Below, in pieces: positions 38,901 through 46,767 of a stretch of 64,000 nt of DNA; positions within the stretch are counted from its first letter, which is position 1, and the number at the start of each line of letters is the position of its first letter. The notes below the pieces were generated by a model that worked only from the letters and a program-made list of their open reading frames with translations, was not told where the DNA came from and made no database searches. Source of the stretch: Roridomyces roridus (Eukaryota; Basidiomycota; Agaricomycetes; Agaricales; Mycenaceae); the NCBI GenBank assembly GCA_029378245.1, contig JARKIF010000016.1, forward strand, positions 124,001 to 188,000, in the 5' to 3' direction. Position numbers and translations under genes: made by a program.

Positions 38901-41900
38901 CCTCTTGACAGGCACGGGGGGAGGCGAGACCGAGATGGAGGACGATTGAGCACGCCCACGTTTGGGCGTGACGGAGACAAGAGTGGAGGGGACGAAGGGA
39001 GAGGTGCGGGGTTTTCGGATGGTGACGTTTTGCTTTTTCCCACGCTTGGGAGGTGGTGGTGGTGGTCCATCCGTCCTTCTGCACGCGATCCGCTTCTGCC
39101 GGCACAAATCGCAGGCGCGAGCCTTGACTCCGCCGGAGTTGACGCAGGCCGCGCCGAGACGCCGACAGTTGTCACAAGCTGAAAAGAGAAAGATGAGTAA
39201 AATTAAAAACGAAGGAAAATCACTCACCTTCGTTTTCCTCGTCGTCTCCAGCGACGGAATCCACTACCTCCGGCGTCTTCGCGCGAGCCTTCCCCTTATC
39301 CCTCCTCGGCTTCTTCCTCCGAGACAACGGCTTCGCGTCGTCTTCGTCCTCATCGACGACAGCCATCTCCACCTCCGGCTCCGGCTCCGGCTCCGGCTCC
39401 GGTTCCACCACTTCTTCGACCTTCTCCTCCTCTTCATCCCACTCGATCCCCGCGTAATCGTCCTCTCCAGGCGTCGAGGGCTGACGATCTTCGTCCTCGT
39501 GGATGACGTAATCCCGGCCGATTTTGGCATAGTAGGCGAGGTCGATGAAGAAGTGGAGGGGGACCTTGGCAGTACCCTGGGTCATGAGGTCGTGGGGGTT
39601 AGGGGGTTGGTGGCGAGGGGCGTGTCGTTCCAGAGCGAGTCCTTTGGCTTCCTCCCAGAGCTCTTGATTGAGGTCGCGCCTCCGCGCCACTTCATTCACG
39701 AGACGCTCGCGTCTCTCAGCCTCCATCGCCAACTCCGCCTTCCTTCGTTCCTCCGCCTCTCTCTCAGCCGCCAACCTCTCCTCCTTGACCCTCTTCGCCT
39801 CCTTCGCCTTTGCTGCCTTTTCCTTCGCCTTAGCCAGCGCCTCCTCGAGCTTGGCGATGGTCTCCGGCGAGACCTCGTCGTCGTCCTCCGGGTCCGGGGT
39901 CGGGACTTGGTTTTTCTTGTCCTTGTCTTTGTCGTCGCGATGAGAGGGCAGGGAGTGGCGCGAGTGGGTCGACATGGTGGTATGAGTCAAAGAGAGAAAA
40001 TTGATCCGGAACAAACTTCGCCAAACTTTCTTTGTTCGGTTCCGGCAATTCATTCGGCTACCGGCAATCGTTTCTACCGTTCTCTTGGGCTCTTGAGGGC
40101 AAGAGCCTAAGAGGGGGATACTGTTATGTCCCGTTCCAACGCCAACTCCGGTACCTCAACTCCGGTACCTCAACTCCGGTACTCAACTCCGGTACTCAAC
40201 TCCGGTCACGTCGGGAAGCCTCCCGACGTCGAAGCGCATCACGCGCTCCTCGGTTCTATCCGGGTACTCGGGTTTTCACGCGATGAAGGTATCTGAGTGT
40301 TTCCCCCGGACTTGGTATTCATCAGGATATCCACTTGATCATTCCGTGCGGACTTAATCAGCTTATATCCACATAGCCGCATAAGTCCGTTTCTATTATT
40401 GGTCTGTGGTAATGACATATATCTCTACTTACTCGTATATAAGACTTCCCTTATCTGTATTCAACCTTAGTTGATAATTGATGTTCTTGACTACTCGTCT
40501 TGGCTGGTTCCTACTCCTTCCCTTCCTATCAACATAGCAAGGCGTCTTTGACACCCTACTCCTCTGTGGTGCTCTTAGATCGCTCCTCCGGTCGACTCCT
40601 TCCAACTCCGGTCACTACCGGAGTTCCGGCTTCTACTCCGGACTTGTCTTTTGGAATCGGATCGTAACAGGACTGAATTTCGGATGAAAGGAATATGAAT
40701 TTCAAAGTAATGTAGCTAATACAAGGAAGTGCTACCAACAGCCCGCCCACTATTGCTTCCACCACCACCGGGACTCAAGAGCCACACACGCATCACCGGA
40801 TTCGAAAAGATCAACCTGCGGCTGGATGTCAGATCAGAATGCGGCTCGAAGGTGTACACTAGTACACACCTCAAGCAGTGGGAGGCCACGGTAGCGGCGT
40901 CGTAGATGGGGAGGGAATCAAGCTCAAGGACAAAAGCCATAGAAGGGCACATACCTGAAAGAAGCGAGCTCTGGCCCCGCCATCGACTCGAGAAGCTTGA
41001 GGACATCAAGTTCGTATCCGGTCAGCAGATCGTAGCAGGATGAGCTCGTGACGCACCTGAGGTCAACAGTGATTGGAGCACTGGGTCCCAAGAACCAAGC
41101 CCTACACTCAGTCGAGACAGCCACAGCGGCTTCTTGTGCTGTCTTCAAGCTGTCGTCCGAGGTTCATGATGTGCAGAGTGGAAGGGCATCAAAGGGTCCA
41201 GACGTTGATATTGCAATGAAGTACTGTCGACAGGGGGCTCCTGGGGAGAAGAGAGTGGAGGAGAGGTACATTGAAGAACGGGGGGGAAGGCGACATGAGG
41301 GTTGGGAGGAAGGAGTGGAGCGCCGTGACAGACGTGACACCACTGACCTCATCCGCAGCATGGCTCCACACCGGCCTTCCCACAACTTTCCCAAGTCCTT
41401 CTCCGTGCAAATATCTCACTGTGCAACAGCGCGGTCGTCAAGGGACGTCCAGACGGGGTATAGGTTGATCGAAGAAGACCCTGGCTCGATCAATGTTCAT
41501 TTCCATCTTGCTCCCTGATTTTCATGTGTTTCTCCCATGATTTCGGCTTCACCAATTCAGCGGAATTGTTCCTGATTTTCACCGAAGAGGCCATGATTTG
41601 ATACATTGTACGGACTCTGTAAAAATCGCAAATTAACGTCTGAAGTACCCGAGGTATTTGATCTGTTCATTTCAGGCCATAGACTGTGATTCTGCTTGTT
41701 CATGGCACGGCGACATGAAATTCATGCGCCGTTGTTTTCACAGTGAACAACGGCGGCGGTGGCAAGAAGGGTGCAGCGGCGGGCGGCAAGGTTGTCAGCG
41801 CCGCATTGTTGAACCAGCCCATCAACCGCGTCCTCCCGCGCGTTATGATCGACGGGCCGTTTGGCACCTCGTCGGAGGATTTCTTGGACTATGAGACGGT

Positions 41901-42499
41901 GTTTCTCGTTGGGGCGGGGATTGGAGTTACTCCGTTTGCTTCGTGCGTCTTTCGTCCTGAGTTTTCAGTTCAAATTAATCGAACGCAGGATGCTCAAATC
42001 CATCTGGTACAAGATGAACAATTTCGAGTTTGGTGGTCGCCGCACAAGACTTTCCAAGGTCTACTTCACTTGGGTCATCCGCGACTTTAGCACGGCCGAA
42101 TGGTTCCACTCCCTTCTGAGCGCGATGGAGGAGCAAGACTCGCAGAATCGGATCGAGATCAACATCTACCTCACCGGCGGGGTGCTTGAGCAAGACGTGA
42201 ACAATATCGTCGTACAGGACGTGGGATCTGAGAAGGATGCGATTACGTCGCTGAGAGCGCCGACGCATTTTGGGCGGCCGGATTGGGAGAGGTTGTTTAC
42301 GGAGGTTGGAAAGAGGCATCCCGAGGCGGATGTTGGTGTGTTCTACTGCGGCCCGGCGTCCCTGGCCGGTACGCTGCGATACATGTCGACCAAGCACTCG
42401 GATCCCCGGGGTGCCCGGTTCTTCTTCAGGAAGGGTGCGTTAAATTCTCTGTCAGATCATTCTCTGCGAGGCTGACGCTGTTTTACAGAGAACTTTTAA
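29901..42499 (+). CDS. nox2: NADPH oxidase (NoxB-type), seven exons, intron 4 enlarged by a retrotransposon
   Basis: Superoxide-generating flavocytochrome of the fungal NoxB class. Exons: 29901-30246, 30301-30812, 30858-31078, 31126-31226, 41744-41942, 41989-42434, 42489-42499; all phases agree, giving 611 aa. The N-terminal cytosolic stretch (about 75 residues, longer than in NoxA) precedes the first membrane helix ([20 protein letters not shown]). Haem His regions are [19 protein letters not shown] and [22 protein letters not shown] site [21 protein letters not shown] site [14 protein letters not shown], then CGPASLAG and the terminal RKENF. Intron 4 (31227-41743, ~10.5 kb) keeps a usable donor (gtgaga) and acceptor (ttttcacag). 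It holds a complete Gypsy element plus ~1.3 kb of older inserted DNA. All coding blocks are intact, but correct splicing of such an intron is doubtful in a fungus with ~50-nt introns. Confidence 0.9.
31227..31468. repeat. Left part of old intron insertion: CATGAA/TTCATG-rich, hairpin at its end
   Basis: Starts a few bases after the nox2 donor with an imperfect 13-bp stem hairpin (31234-31262, ccgggggacatga with a 3-nt loop, one mismatch). It contains many TTCATG/CATGAA motifs. Similar motif density is found at 41515-41735, at the other end of the intron, suggesting two ends of one older element later split by the Gypsy insertion. Confidence 0.4.
31474..32021 (+). repeat. 5' LTR, 548 bp
   Basis: Begins TGTTATGTCCC and ends CGTAACA. 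An array of ACTCCGGTAC-type units fills its first 85 bp, with CGG triplets at 31501, 31515, 31529, 31542 and 31555. It is followed by a perfect 8-bp stem hairpin (31561-31580, cgtcggga/tcccgacg), a TATATAAG box near 31789, and a second CCGG cluster near its 3' end. Confidence 0.95.
31501..31580. promoter_or_regulatory. CGG-triplet array and hairpin in the LTR
   Basis: Five CGG triplets spaced 14, 14, 13 and 13 nt, embedded in aactccggtac repeats, then an 8-bp perfect inverted repeat with CGG/CCG in its arms. CGG triplets in tandem or inverted pairs are the classic targets of Zn(II)2Cys6 regulators. The same array is in the right LTR (from about 40149). Regulatory function is inferred. Confidence 0.5.
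32049..34352 (+). CDS. gag: Gag-like capsid protein with CCHC zinc knuckle
   Basis: Structural protein of the retrotransposon, 767 codons, starting 27 bp after the 5' LTR. The N-terminal third is Pro/Asn-rich and disordered. A Gly/Pro repeat tract (about 32938-33210, [13 protein letters not shown] units) follows. The central capsid-type domain (33240-33800) has [32 protein letters not shown], and [20 protein letters not shown] typical of Gypsy Gag (retrotrans_gag). Next is a Gly/Ser/Asn linker rich in GNSGSGNSG units, a basic stretch, and one zinc knuckle [14 protein letters not shown] (CX2CX4HX4C) near the end. It stops at 34350-34352, one codon after a slippery heptamer that leads into pol. 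Confidence 0.9.
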   Translation: MSNLPPNQPNQPPNTDQRIRIQDNRLSEDSAAIDNRRRRQSTIFAQIPLIVRPSIQNPVPPILQTPPAATGQFSIPPYGPYRDRFVPSPGSNWDPNLPPLPNSPSRSAGGLARNTPAQNQSTAQRYTIPMNFPISPSVSRFQNREPTSASIREVRAEEHIADLSRQLAESRLHDDESDDGIPLVLPRPNFEPMGTIPENSRFDDWFNNRRNYTTDERYLAGLQHFEALHPWESIQVLRSDDGMSNREYGRHPTQVRFGAYRASGVGMRPEPAPAGTQARPGDSDDETDPLSHSSSVHQGGPPGPPGGYGGGGPPGGGPPGPPGGGFPGGGPPGPPYGGGGGGGNPGGGPPGGYPGGGNPGGGGGGGGPPGGFPGGFFPPGGPPQPAPGTDPYMAYMMYETAQAFRDAATQFRNPPAQRSGRSNLRNPDPFDGEDPSKLRIFYTQCSLRFGEQPQDFVTDSSKIIFVISYLKGRALLHFTPVIESQTPPEWDDNWAAFSQELFNCFGPVDPVGDAQEEVLDLHMANNETIIDFHLKFDTLRPYLPWSDENLKFMYYRALALRLKDDLKTARYPDTYIGLRTEATRLDFIYWKFEKERQRERERKKRMGGGGGSGSGSGNDNPKSGNNAKNTNSGNSSGNSGSGNSGNSGNSSGQQNRKGNPRKDPKTPSGNNNAAQTNPAPNKNPPPKKTKPYEKNLTQGGKLKQEERDRRKANNLCMYCGEAGHQASDCPKRTTPVAGRGSQTTPAPAATTPAPAAPAPTTPAAPKN
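34343..34349 (+). promoter_or_regulatory. -1 ribosomal slippery site at the gag/pol junction
   Basis: A AAA AAT in the gag frame, directly followed by the gag stop TAG. A -1 slip here continues into the pol frame ([12 protein letters not shown]...), which is open through this point. The position and frame fit programmed -1 frameshifting. No downstream pseudoknot was worked out. Confidence 0.65.
34350..38179 (+). CDS. pol: Pol polyprotein: protease, reverse transcriptase, RNase H, integrase, chromodomain
   Basis: Replication and integration enzymes of the element; the frame is open from 34232 and overlaps gag by about 120 bases in -1. Aspartic protease: [14 protein letters not shown] (about 34585) and a flap-region IDW. 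Reverse transcriptase: [10 protein letters not shown] (about 35447), [24 protein letters not shown] and the catalytic [11 protein letters not shown] (about 35740). RNase [15 protein letters not shown] (about 36185). Integrase: HHCC finger (H..H near 36900, CVTCARNK near 37013) and DDE core with D in [10 protein letters not shown] in [11 protein letters not shown] in [17 protein letters not shown]-type region and chromodomain (about 37980-38160, [17 protein letters not shown]) follow. No stop or frameshift is seen within it. Confidence 0.95.
38322..39975 (-). CDS. Antisense retrotransposon ORF with Zn(II)2Cys6 motif, two exons, 534 aa
   Basis: Lies between pol and the 3' LTR but on the opposite strand. 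Exon 1 39975-39228 (an in-frame ATG upstream at 40053 is also possible), intron 39227-39179 (gtgagt...ttttcag), exon 2 39178-38322; phases agree. Exon 1 is acidic and Pro-rich, then has a long Lys/Glu/Ala coiled coil, a short folded part ([23 protein letters not shown]), a Glu/Pro repeat and a basic nuclear-signal-like stretch. The splice creates [11 protein letters not shown]...[11 protein letters not shown], spacing CX2CX6CX10CX2CX6C, which matches fungal GAL4-type binuclear clusters and has basic residues at the right place. A Ser/Pro and an acidic C-terminal region follow, like an activation domain. Nothing in ordinary Gypsy elements requires such a gene; function is unknown, DNA binding is inferred. 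Confidence 0.75.
40100..40121 (+). other. Polypurine tract before the 3' LTR
   Basis: A purine-rich stretch (aagagggggata) immediately left of the LTR start at 40122, the normal plus-strand primer site. I could not identify the primer-binding site next to the 5' LTR (from 32022). Confidence 0.6.
40122..40669 (+). repeat. 3' LTR, 548 bp
   Basis: Same length as the 5' LTR. I count four differences, all transitions (two adjacent positions in the gagcatt/gagtgtt segment, one in gacgttc/gatgttc, one in agatcac/agatcgc), i.e. about 0.7% divergence. Confidence 0.95.
40700..41500 (-). pseudogene. Fragment of an F-box/LRR-like gene inside the nox2 intron
   Basis: Minus-strand pieces (41148-40985: [40 protein letters not shown]; 40960-40720: [29 protein letters not shown]) resemble the leucine-rich part of Agaricomycete F-box-like proteins. 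The frame is broken by an apparent intron and further changes, and the 3' end is cut by the LTR retrotransposon. Family assignment is tentative. Confidence 0.35.
41515..41735. repeat. Right part of old intron insertion, TTCATG/CATGAA-rich
   Basis: Several gattttca and ttcatg motifs, ending in the palindromic catgaaattcatg (about 41714-41726) just before the nox2 acceptor. It mirrors the motif-rich stretch at 31227-31468. Confidence 0.35.
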
Positions 42500-42775
42500 C
42501 ATGCCAGGACGCATTCTATTTATCTATTTATTGGATTCGTTGGTCATGTAAATTTACTTTGGGTATCACGCTGAATGCGAGGAGGTTCCGGCATTCCGGC
42601 ACCCGTGAGATCGCTCCACATTGCCACGCGTTCCGTCGACGATGCCAATAGACACGGTCTCTCTTGACCGCTCAGTTTCACAACTGAATTCGCGAGGCGA
42701 TGAATGGTGTGATGCACACCAAAGGTGAGGGTATAAAGCAGGACGATTGGAGTGGACTCGAACCTCACTCCTCAG

Positions 42776-43337
42776 ATGAAGTTCTTCAGCTCCCTCGTCG
42801 CGACCTCTTTGCTTGTTGCTACTGCCTTTGGGCAGGGCGTCAGAATCGGCGCTCCCGCAGCCGGGACCACCGTCTCTTCTGGAACTAACATCACCGTCGA
42901 AGTCGAACGCCCTGTGAGTCGTACTTCCACCTCCAGCACTATCGAAAATTCTCATACATTCCTTCAGAGATCCCTCAGCTCCTCGGTCGAAGTAGGACTC
43001 GTCATCGGCTTCCTCTCTTGCGAAACCGACCAAGATTTTTGCACCCAAGACCCCGAAGCTGTCGGGAGCATCCTGTACAACGGGCCTTTCAGCCCGCAAT
43101 CCCACAATCCCACAAAGACGTCGACCCTGGCAATCCGAATCCGTACCAGAACTTTTCCGTCCAGATTCCGGTAGGAACGCCGACGGGTCCGGGGCAGCTT
43201 AGCGTCGTGCACTACGCGTTGATCGGGGTGAGCAACAGTGCCATTGACTATTGACTGAGTAATTAAACTTGAACCCTGCGCAGGCTGGACCGTTCCCATT
43301 CTTGCAAACCCAGAATATTACCATTAATGTGGCTTAG
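42776..43337 (+). pseudogene. NIS1-like small secreted protein gene, frameshifted by an 8-bp tandem duplication
   Basis: Related to necrosis-inducing secreted protein 1 (NIS1)-type fungal effectors. Exons 42776-42913, from 42968, and 43284-43337. The start encodes a signal peptide (FFSSLVATSLLVATAFG), then GTNITVEVERP before the first intron, and a conserved VGLVIGFLSC stretch. At 43097-43112 the 8-bp unit caatccca is present twice in tandem. Before it the frame reads YNGPFSPQ; the family's YQNFSVQIP and LSVVHYALIG blocks follow in another frame. Removing one unit is what the sister genes suggest, so this copy appears recently inactivated unless the duplication is an assembly artefact. TATA-like gtataaag lies about 45 bp upstream. 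Confidence 0.65.
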
Positions 43338-43698
43338 ATATTGGCGTATTGATTTTTCAACCAATGTGCACGTGACCATGTTCAACTTTGAGTTCCGTTT
43401 TGTCGGCGTTTGAAAAATTAAAAGGAGGTATGAAGGCGGCCATCGGCGTTTTATTTCGAGTGAATACAAGTCATATGCGCATCGGAGACTGCAGTCAAGG
43501 TGGAGTGTGGAGTGTTGCTTGAATAGAGCTTGATGGCCGGAATTCGGATCATGGTTGGAATGCAGCACCCCTTCCACACTGTCTCCACCTGGCTTCCATA
43601 GCCTGCACTATGCCCGCAAGCTGTCCCTTCATGATGTAACGAATGCCACGCCGGCACTATAAACTACAGCCAACGAGGCAGACGACTCACACCCCACA
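43338..43698 (+). promoter_or_regulatory. Intergenic; promoter of the second NIS1-like gene
   Basis: No gene seen. A TATA-like ctataaac about 38 bp before the ATG at 43699. Confidence 0.4.
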
Positions 43699-44240
43699 AT
43701 GAAGCTCTTGCAGCTCCCTCTCGTTGCCCTGCTCGCCACCACCGCTCTCGCGCAGAACTGTGTCATTGGCGGTCCTAAAAACGGCACGCACGTCAAGCCT
43801 GGAAAGAATATCACCGTCGAAGTCGACCGCCCTGTACGTCGCATTCATCCTTTCGAATTCCTCTTCTACAAGCTATACCTTACCTAGGACTCACTCACTG
43901 GTTCGACCGAGGTTGCCATTATCATCGGCTTCATGTCCTGCGTCGGCTTTCCTAACAGCCAATGCCCTCCTCCCGACGAGCTTATCGGATCAGTGCTGTA
44001 CAACGGCCCTTACAATCCTCAATTCCACACCAATGTGACTCCGACGAAACCTCCGTATCAGAATTTTTCTGTCATGATTCCGACGACGGCGAGGAAGGGT
44101 GTTGCGCAGCTCAGTGTGACGCATGTTAGTTTGGTTGGTGTGAGTACCGGATATTTTTTCGAACAGGTCGAGTTCAATGATTGCAGGCTGGACCGTTCCC
44201 TCTGCTAGAAAGTCTCAACGTCTCCCTCATCGTACAATAG
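43699..44240 (+). CDS. NIS1-like small secreted protein (intact)
   Basis: Exons 43699-43833, 43888-44139, 44187-44240, phases consistent. Signal peptide LPLVALLATTALAQ, then GPKNGTHVKPGKNITVEVDR, a TEVAIIIGFMSC block, VLYNGPYNPQ, YQNFSVMIP and a final AGPFPLLE segment. This order matches the NIS1 family of small secreted effectors conserved in asco- and basidiomycetes, some of which cause plant cell death or suppress plant immune signalling; activity here is not known. Four cysteines are visible in the mature part. Tandem neighbour of the broken copy at 42776 and related to copies at 50530 and 51527. Confidence 0.75.
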
Positions 44241-44415
44241 CTCGAGGTGGGGTTAGAGTGTTGAAATTTTTGTGGCAGTGTATAGTACCCGCAATTGATG
44301 GTCAGTTTGCTTCGGCCAAGTCCGACTCGGAGTTGAATTCCTTTGTTTCGAACGCCTCATGTTTTGTGCATCAAATCTAAGCTTTTTTTTCCCGAGTCGC
44401 TCGTTCCTACACCCA

Positions 44416-46549
44416 ATGGTGTCTAGCAGCCCCCCAGCGTCGACACCTGGTTTTTGCACCGAAGAGTTCCCGCCTCATCTCCTTTCCTCCTCTCTTTTCC
44501 TCAACGACTTGCCAACCCACGTCTCGGAAGACGATATAAGAGCTATATTCAACAAGGTCGACTATCCTCGGACGAATGTCAATTTCATAGGCAAACGACG
44601 CACCGCGGTAACAAGAGCTCTTCGTGCTCGAATCGACTTTCCCAGCATCGAAGCAGGTATACTAAATTAGCTAGGCTGGGAATGGAATCCTTCCTAATTC
44701 CTCCTTCTCTTTTCAGCGGAAAAAGTCCTGGCTCTCCTCCATCAACGAGCTATACCCACGCCGTCCTCAGGACCGGTCCTCCTCGCATTTTACTTGACGA
44801 AAGCGCTCGACGCGTACCCCACATGCAGTGTATGCCCGCGTCTGCTCAAGACACCTCCATCCGGGTCCACCGAGGCTTCTCTATACGACCTCTTCCGCAG
44901 CTACGGACCGATATATTCCTTGCGAATGGACCCTGCTATTGGCGTGTTGGTACAATTCTGGGCGGAAGAACACGCGCGGGAAGCGGAAATAGGACTTGGC
45001 GGAGGAGCGTTGAATATGTACGATCCTTTTTCGCTTTTCGTTTCCGTGAGTAATCGAAGAGGTGCTGGAAAGTGCAGTTACTGAAACGCAACAGAACATC
45101 AACTTTGAGCTCACTGAAGCTGTTCTGCAAGGTCTCTTCGTCCAGGTGAGATGCATTTATAACGAGCCGAGATTACTTCTAAGCGCGTACTAGTTCGGCA
45201 ACATTGTCAGGTCGGTGGTCACTGTTCGAATCGTCACAGAAAAACCGAGCATCCCTGCAGCACCGAACTACTCACTCACCCCAAAACGGGAGACAGTCGC
45301 GGCAAGGCCTTTGTTACATTCTCCCTGGCTTCCGAAGGTATTTTCAAGGATTATTTCGAGAGCGGAGAACTAAACAGTGCATAAAGCTTGGGAAGCGTTA
45401 CACGCGATGCAGAACGTCCAGATTTGCGGGAGAACACTCGGCGTGTCGTATCGTCTGCTCAGGAAAGAAAAGTTTCCAAAGAAGCGGACTAACGATAGAC
45501 AAGAGAGCGTGGAGCTGACGGTGGAGGAGGAAGGAGACACATTGATGGAATTGGAAGAAATCAAGAATCTCGACGAGACGTTCGAGTCCGCGCCAGAACC
45601 GCCTTCTGAGCTCGAACAGCTCCGTAGGATGTACGACGCCGAGGTCAAGTGTCGTATGGCAGCAGAGGCAGAGATAGCCATTTTGCGAGAGAAACTCGTG
45701 CGCATAACCAGCGGGCTGAACGAGAACGAGGTAAAGCCTCAAATCCAACAGAAGTCGTGGTGGGATCTGGGTGAAGACGAAGCGAGATGGGCAGCTGAAG
45801 AGTGGGAGTTTGAGGAGGATGAGAAGAGATTTTGCGAAGAAGAAGCGAACCGGGCTGCTGAGCTTGAGGAATCACGGCGGAAATGGGAGAACGCGCAGAA
45901 GCGGGCGAAAGCGCTGAGGGAGCAACTGCAACCCGAAGCAGAACAGAAGGCTCGATGGGAAAAGTTGAAGCAGGAGCGCGAAGCAGAGGAGCGCAAGAAA
46001 GAAGAGGCCGAACGCCAAGCGCGCGAAAAACGCGAAAAACGCGAAAAACGCGAGTACGCCGCTCGCTGGAAACTCGCCACCGAGACGGAAAAAAACCGAT
46101 GCCTAGAACGCGACCTCCGTCTCTTCAGCCTCGTCGGCTCCTGGACGCCCCCACGTGCTCTCCAGCGCGTCCAACTCCTCCTAGATGAATTCGAACCAAC
46201 GAAATTCACCGCTGAGACACGGCCCTTGACATTCCGTGCCATCCCATGGCCGGTGCTCACAGACCCGCAAGAGCTATGTGTGGAGCACATCACCTGGGGT
46301 GCCGTCGACGCGTTTTTCGAGGAGGTGCAGCTGCAGATGATCGTCCTCCAGTCCGGAACCAACAACGTCGGGGAGTACGTCAGCCTCGTCGGAAAGCTTC
46401 ATCGAGCGTTCCATCCGGATCGATGGAAAGCCCGCGGCGTACTAATGACCGTAATGGACGACGAACTGAGGAGTTCCTTGGAAGCGGCCGGGAACGTTGT
46501 TGCACAAGCTATGACACCGATTTGGACAGAGTCCAAGAGCTATACGTGA
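44416..46549 (+). CDS. RRM-containing protein with long coiled coil
   Basis: Exons 44416-44656, 44717-45045, 45095-45145, about 45194-45328, and 45378-46549. RNA-recognition-like segments: FLNDLPTHVSEDDIRAIF (first), EASLYDLFRSYGPIYSLRMD (second), NINFELTEAVLQGLFVQFGN and GDSRGKAFVTFSLASE (third). The third is in two frames: the acceptor at 45193 gives FGNIVRSVVTV, but GKAFVTF needs the frame reached from an acceptor near 45210, so a small indel or alternative acceptor is involved. The rest is a Glu/Lys/Arg/Ala coiled coil (about 45750-46070) and a C-terminal helical domain with KLHRAFHPDRWKARGVL. Likely an RNA-binding protein; target unknown. Confidence 0.65.
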
Positions 46550-46767
46550 ACTGTACTTGTCCAATAATTTTTCCTTGACGTCGCGCCCTGGGTATGCATG
46601 GAACACTAGAATTGCTCTGTGACTGTAACACATCCGAAAAAAACAAATACCGAAGCGTTACGTGCACAGCGAAAAAAAAAGTCATCTACAGACAGACCAT
46701 TATCATCACAAGAAAGAAAAAAGAGAACTGAAACCCGAATAAAAGAGCAAATAAGTCAGACGATCCG
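46550..46767. other. Short convergent intergenic region
   Basis: 3' flanks of the RRM gene (plus) and the O-methyltransferase gene (minus), A-rich. No gene. Confidence 0.5.

Larger units (their letters stand above)
31469..40674 (+). mobile_element. Complete Gypsy (chromovirus) LTR retrotransposon with antisense ORF
   Basis: The element spans 31474-40669 (9196 bp) between 5-bp target duplicates GGACT (31469-31473 and 40670-40674). It has 548-bp LTRs with TGTTA...TAACA ends, then gag, pol (protease, RT, RNase H, integrase, chromodomain), a 1.9-kb non-pol region encoding an antisense spliced ORF, a purine tract, and the right LTR. Integrase after RT/RNase H and a terminal chromodomain place it among the chromoviruses of Metaviridae. 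LTRs differ at only 4 sites, so insertion is recent. All major ORFs are open, so it may be autonomous. It sits in sense orientation within nox2 intron 4. Confidence 0.95.
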
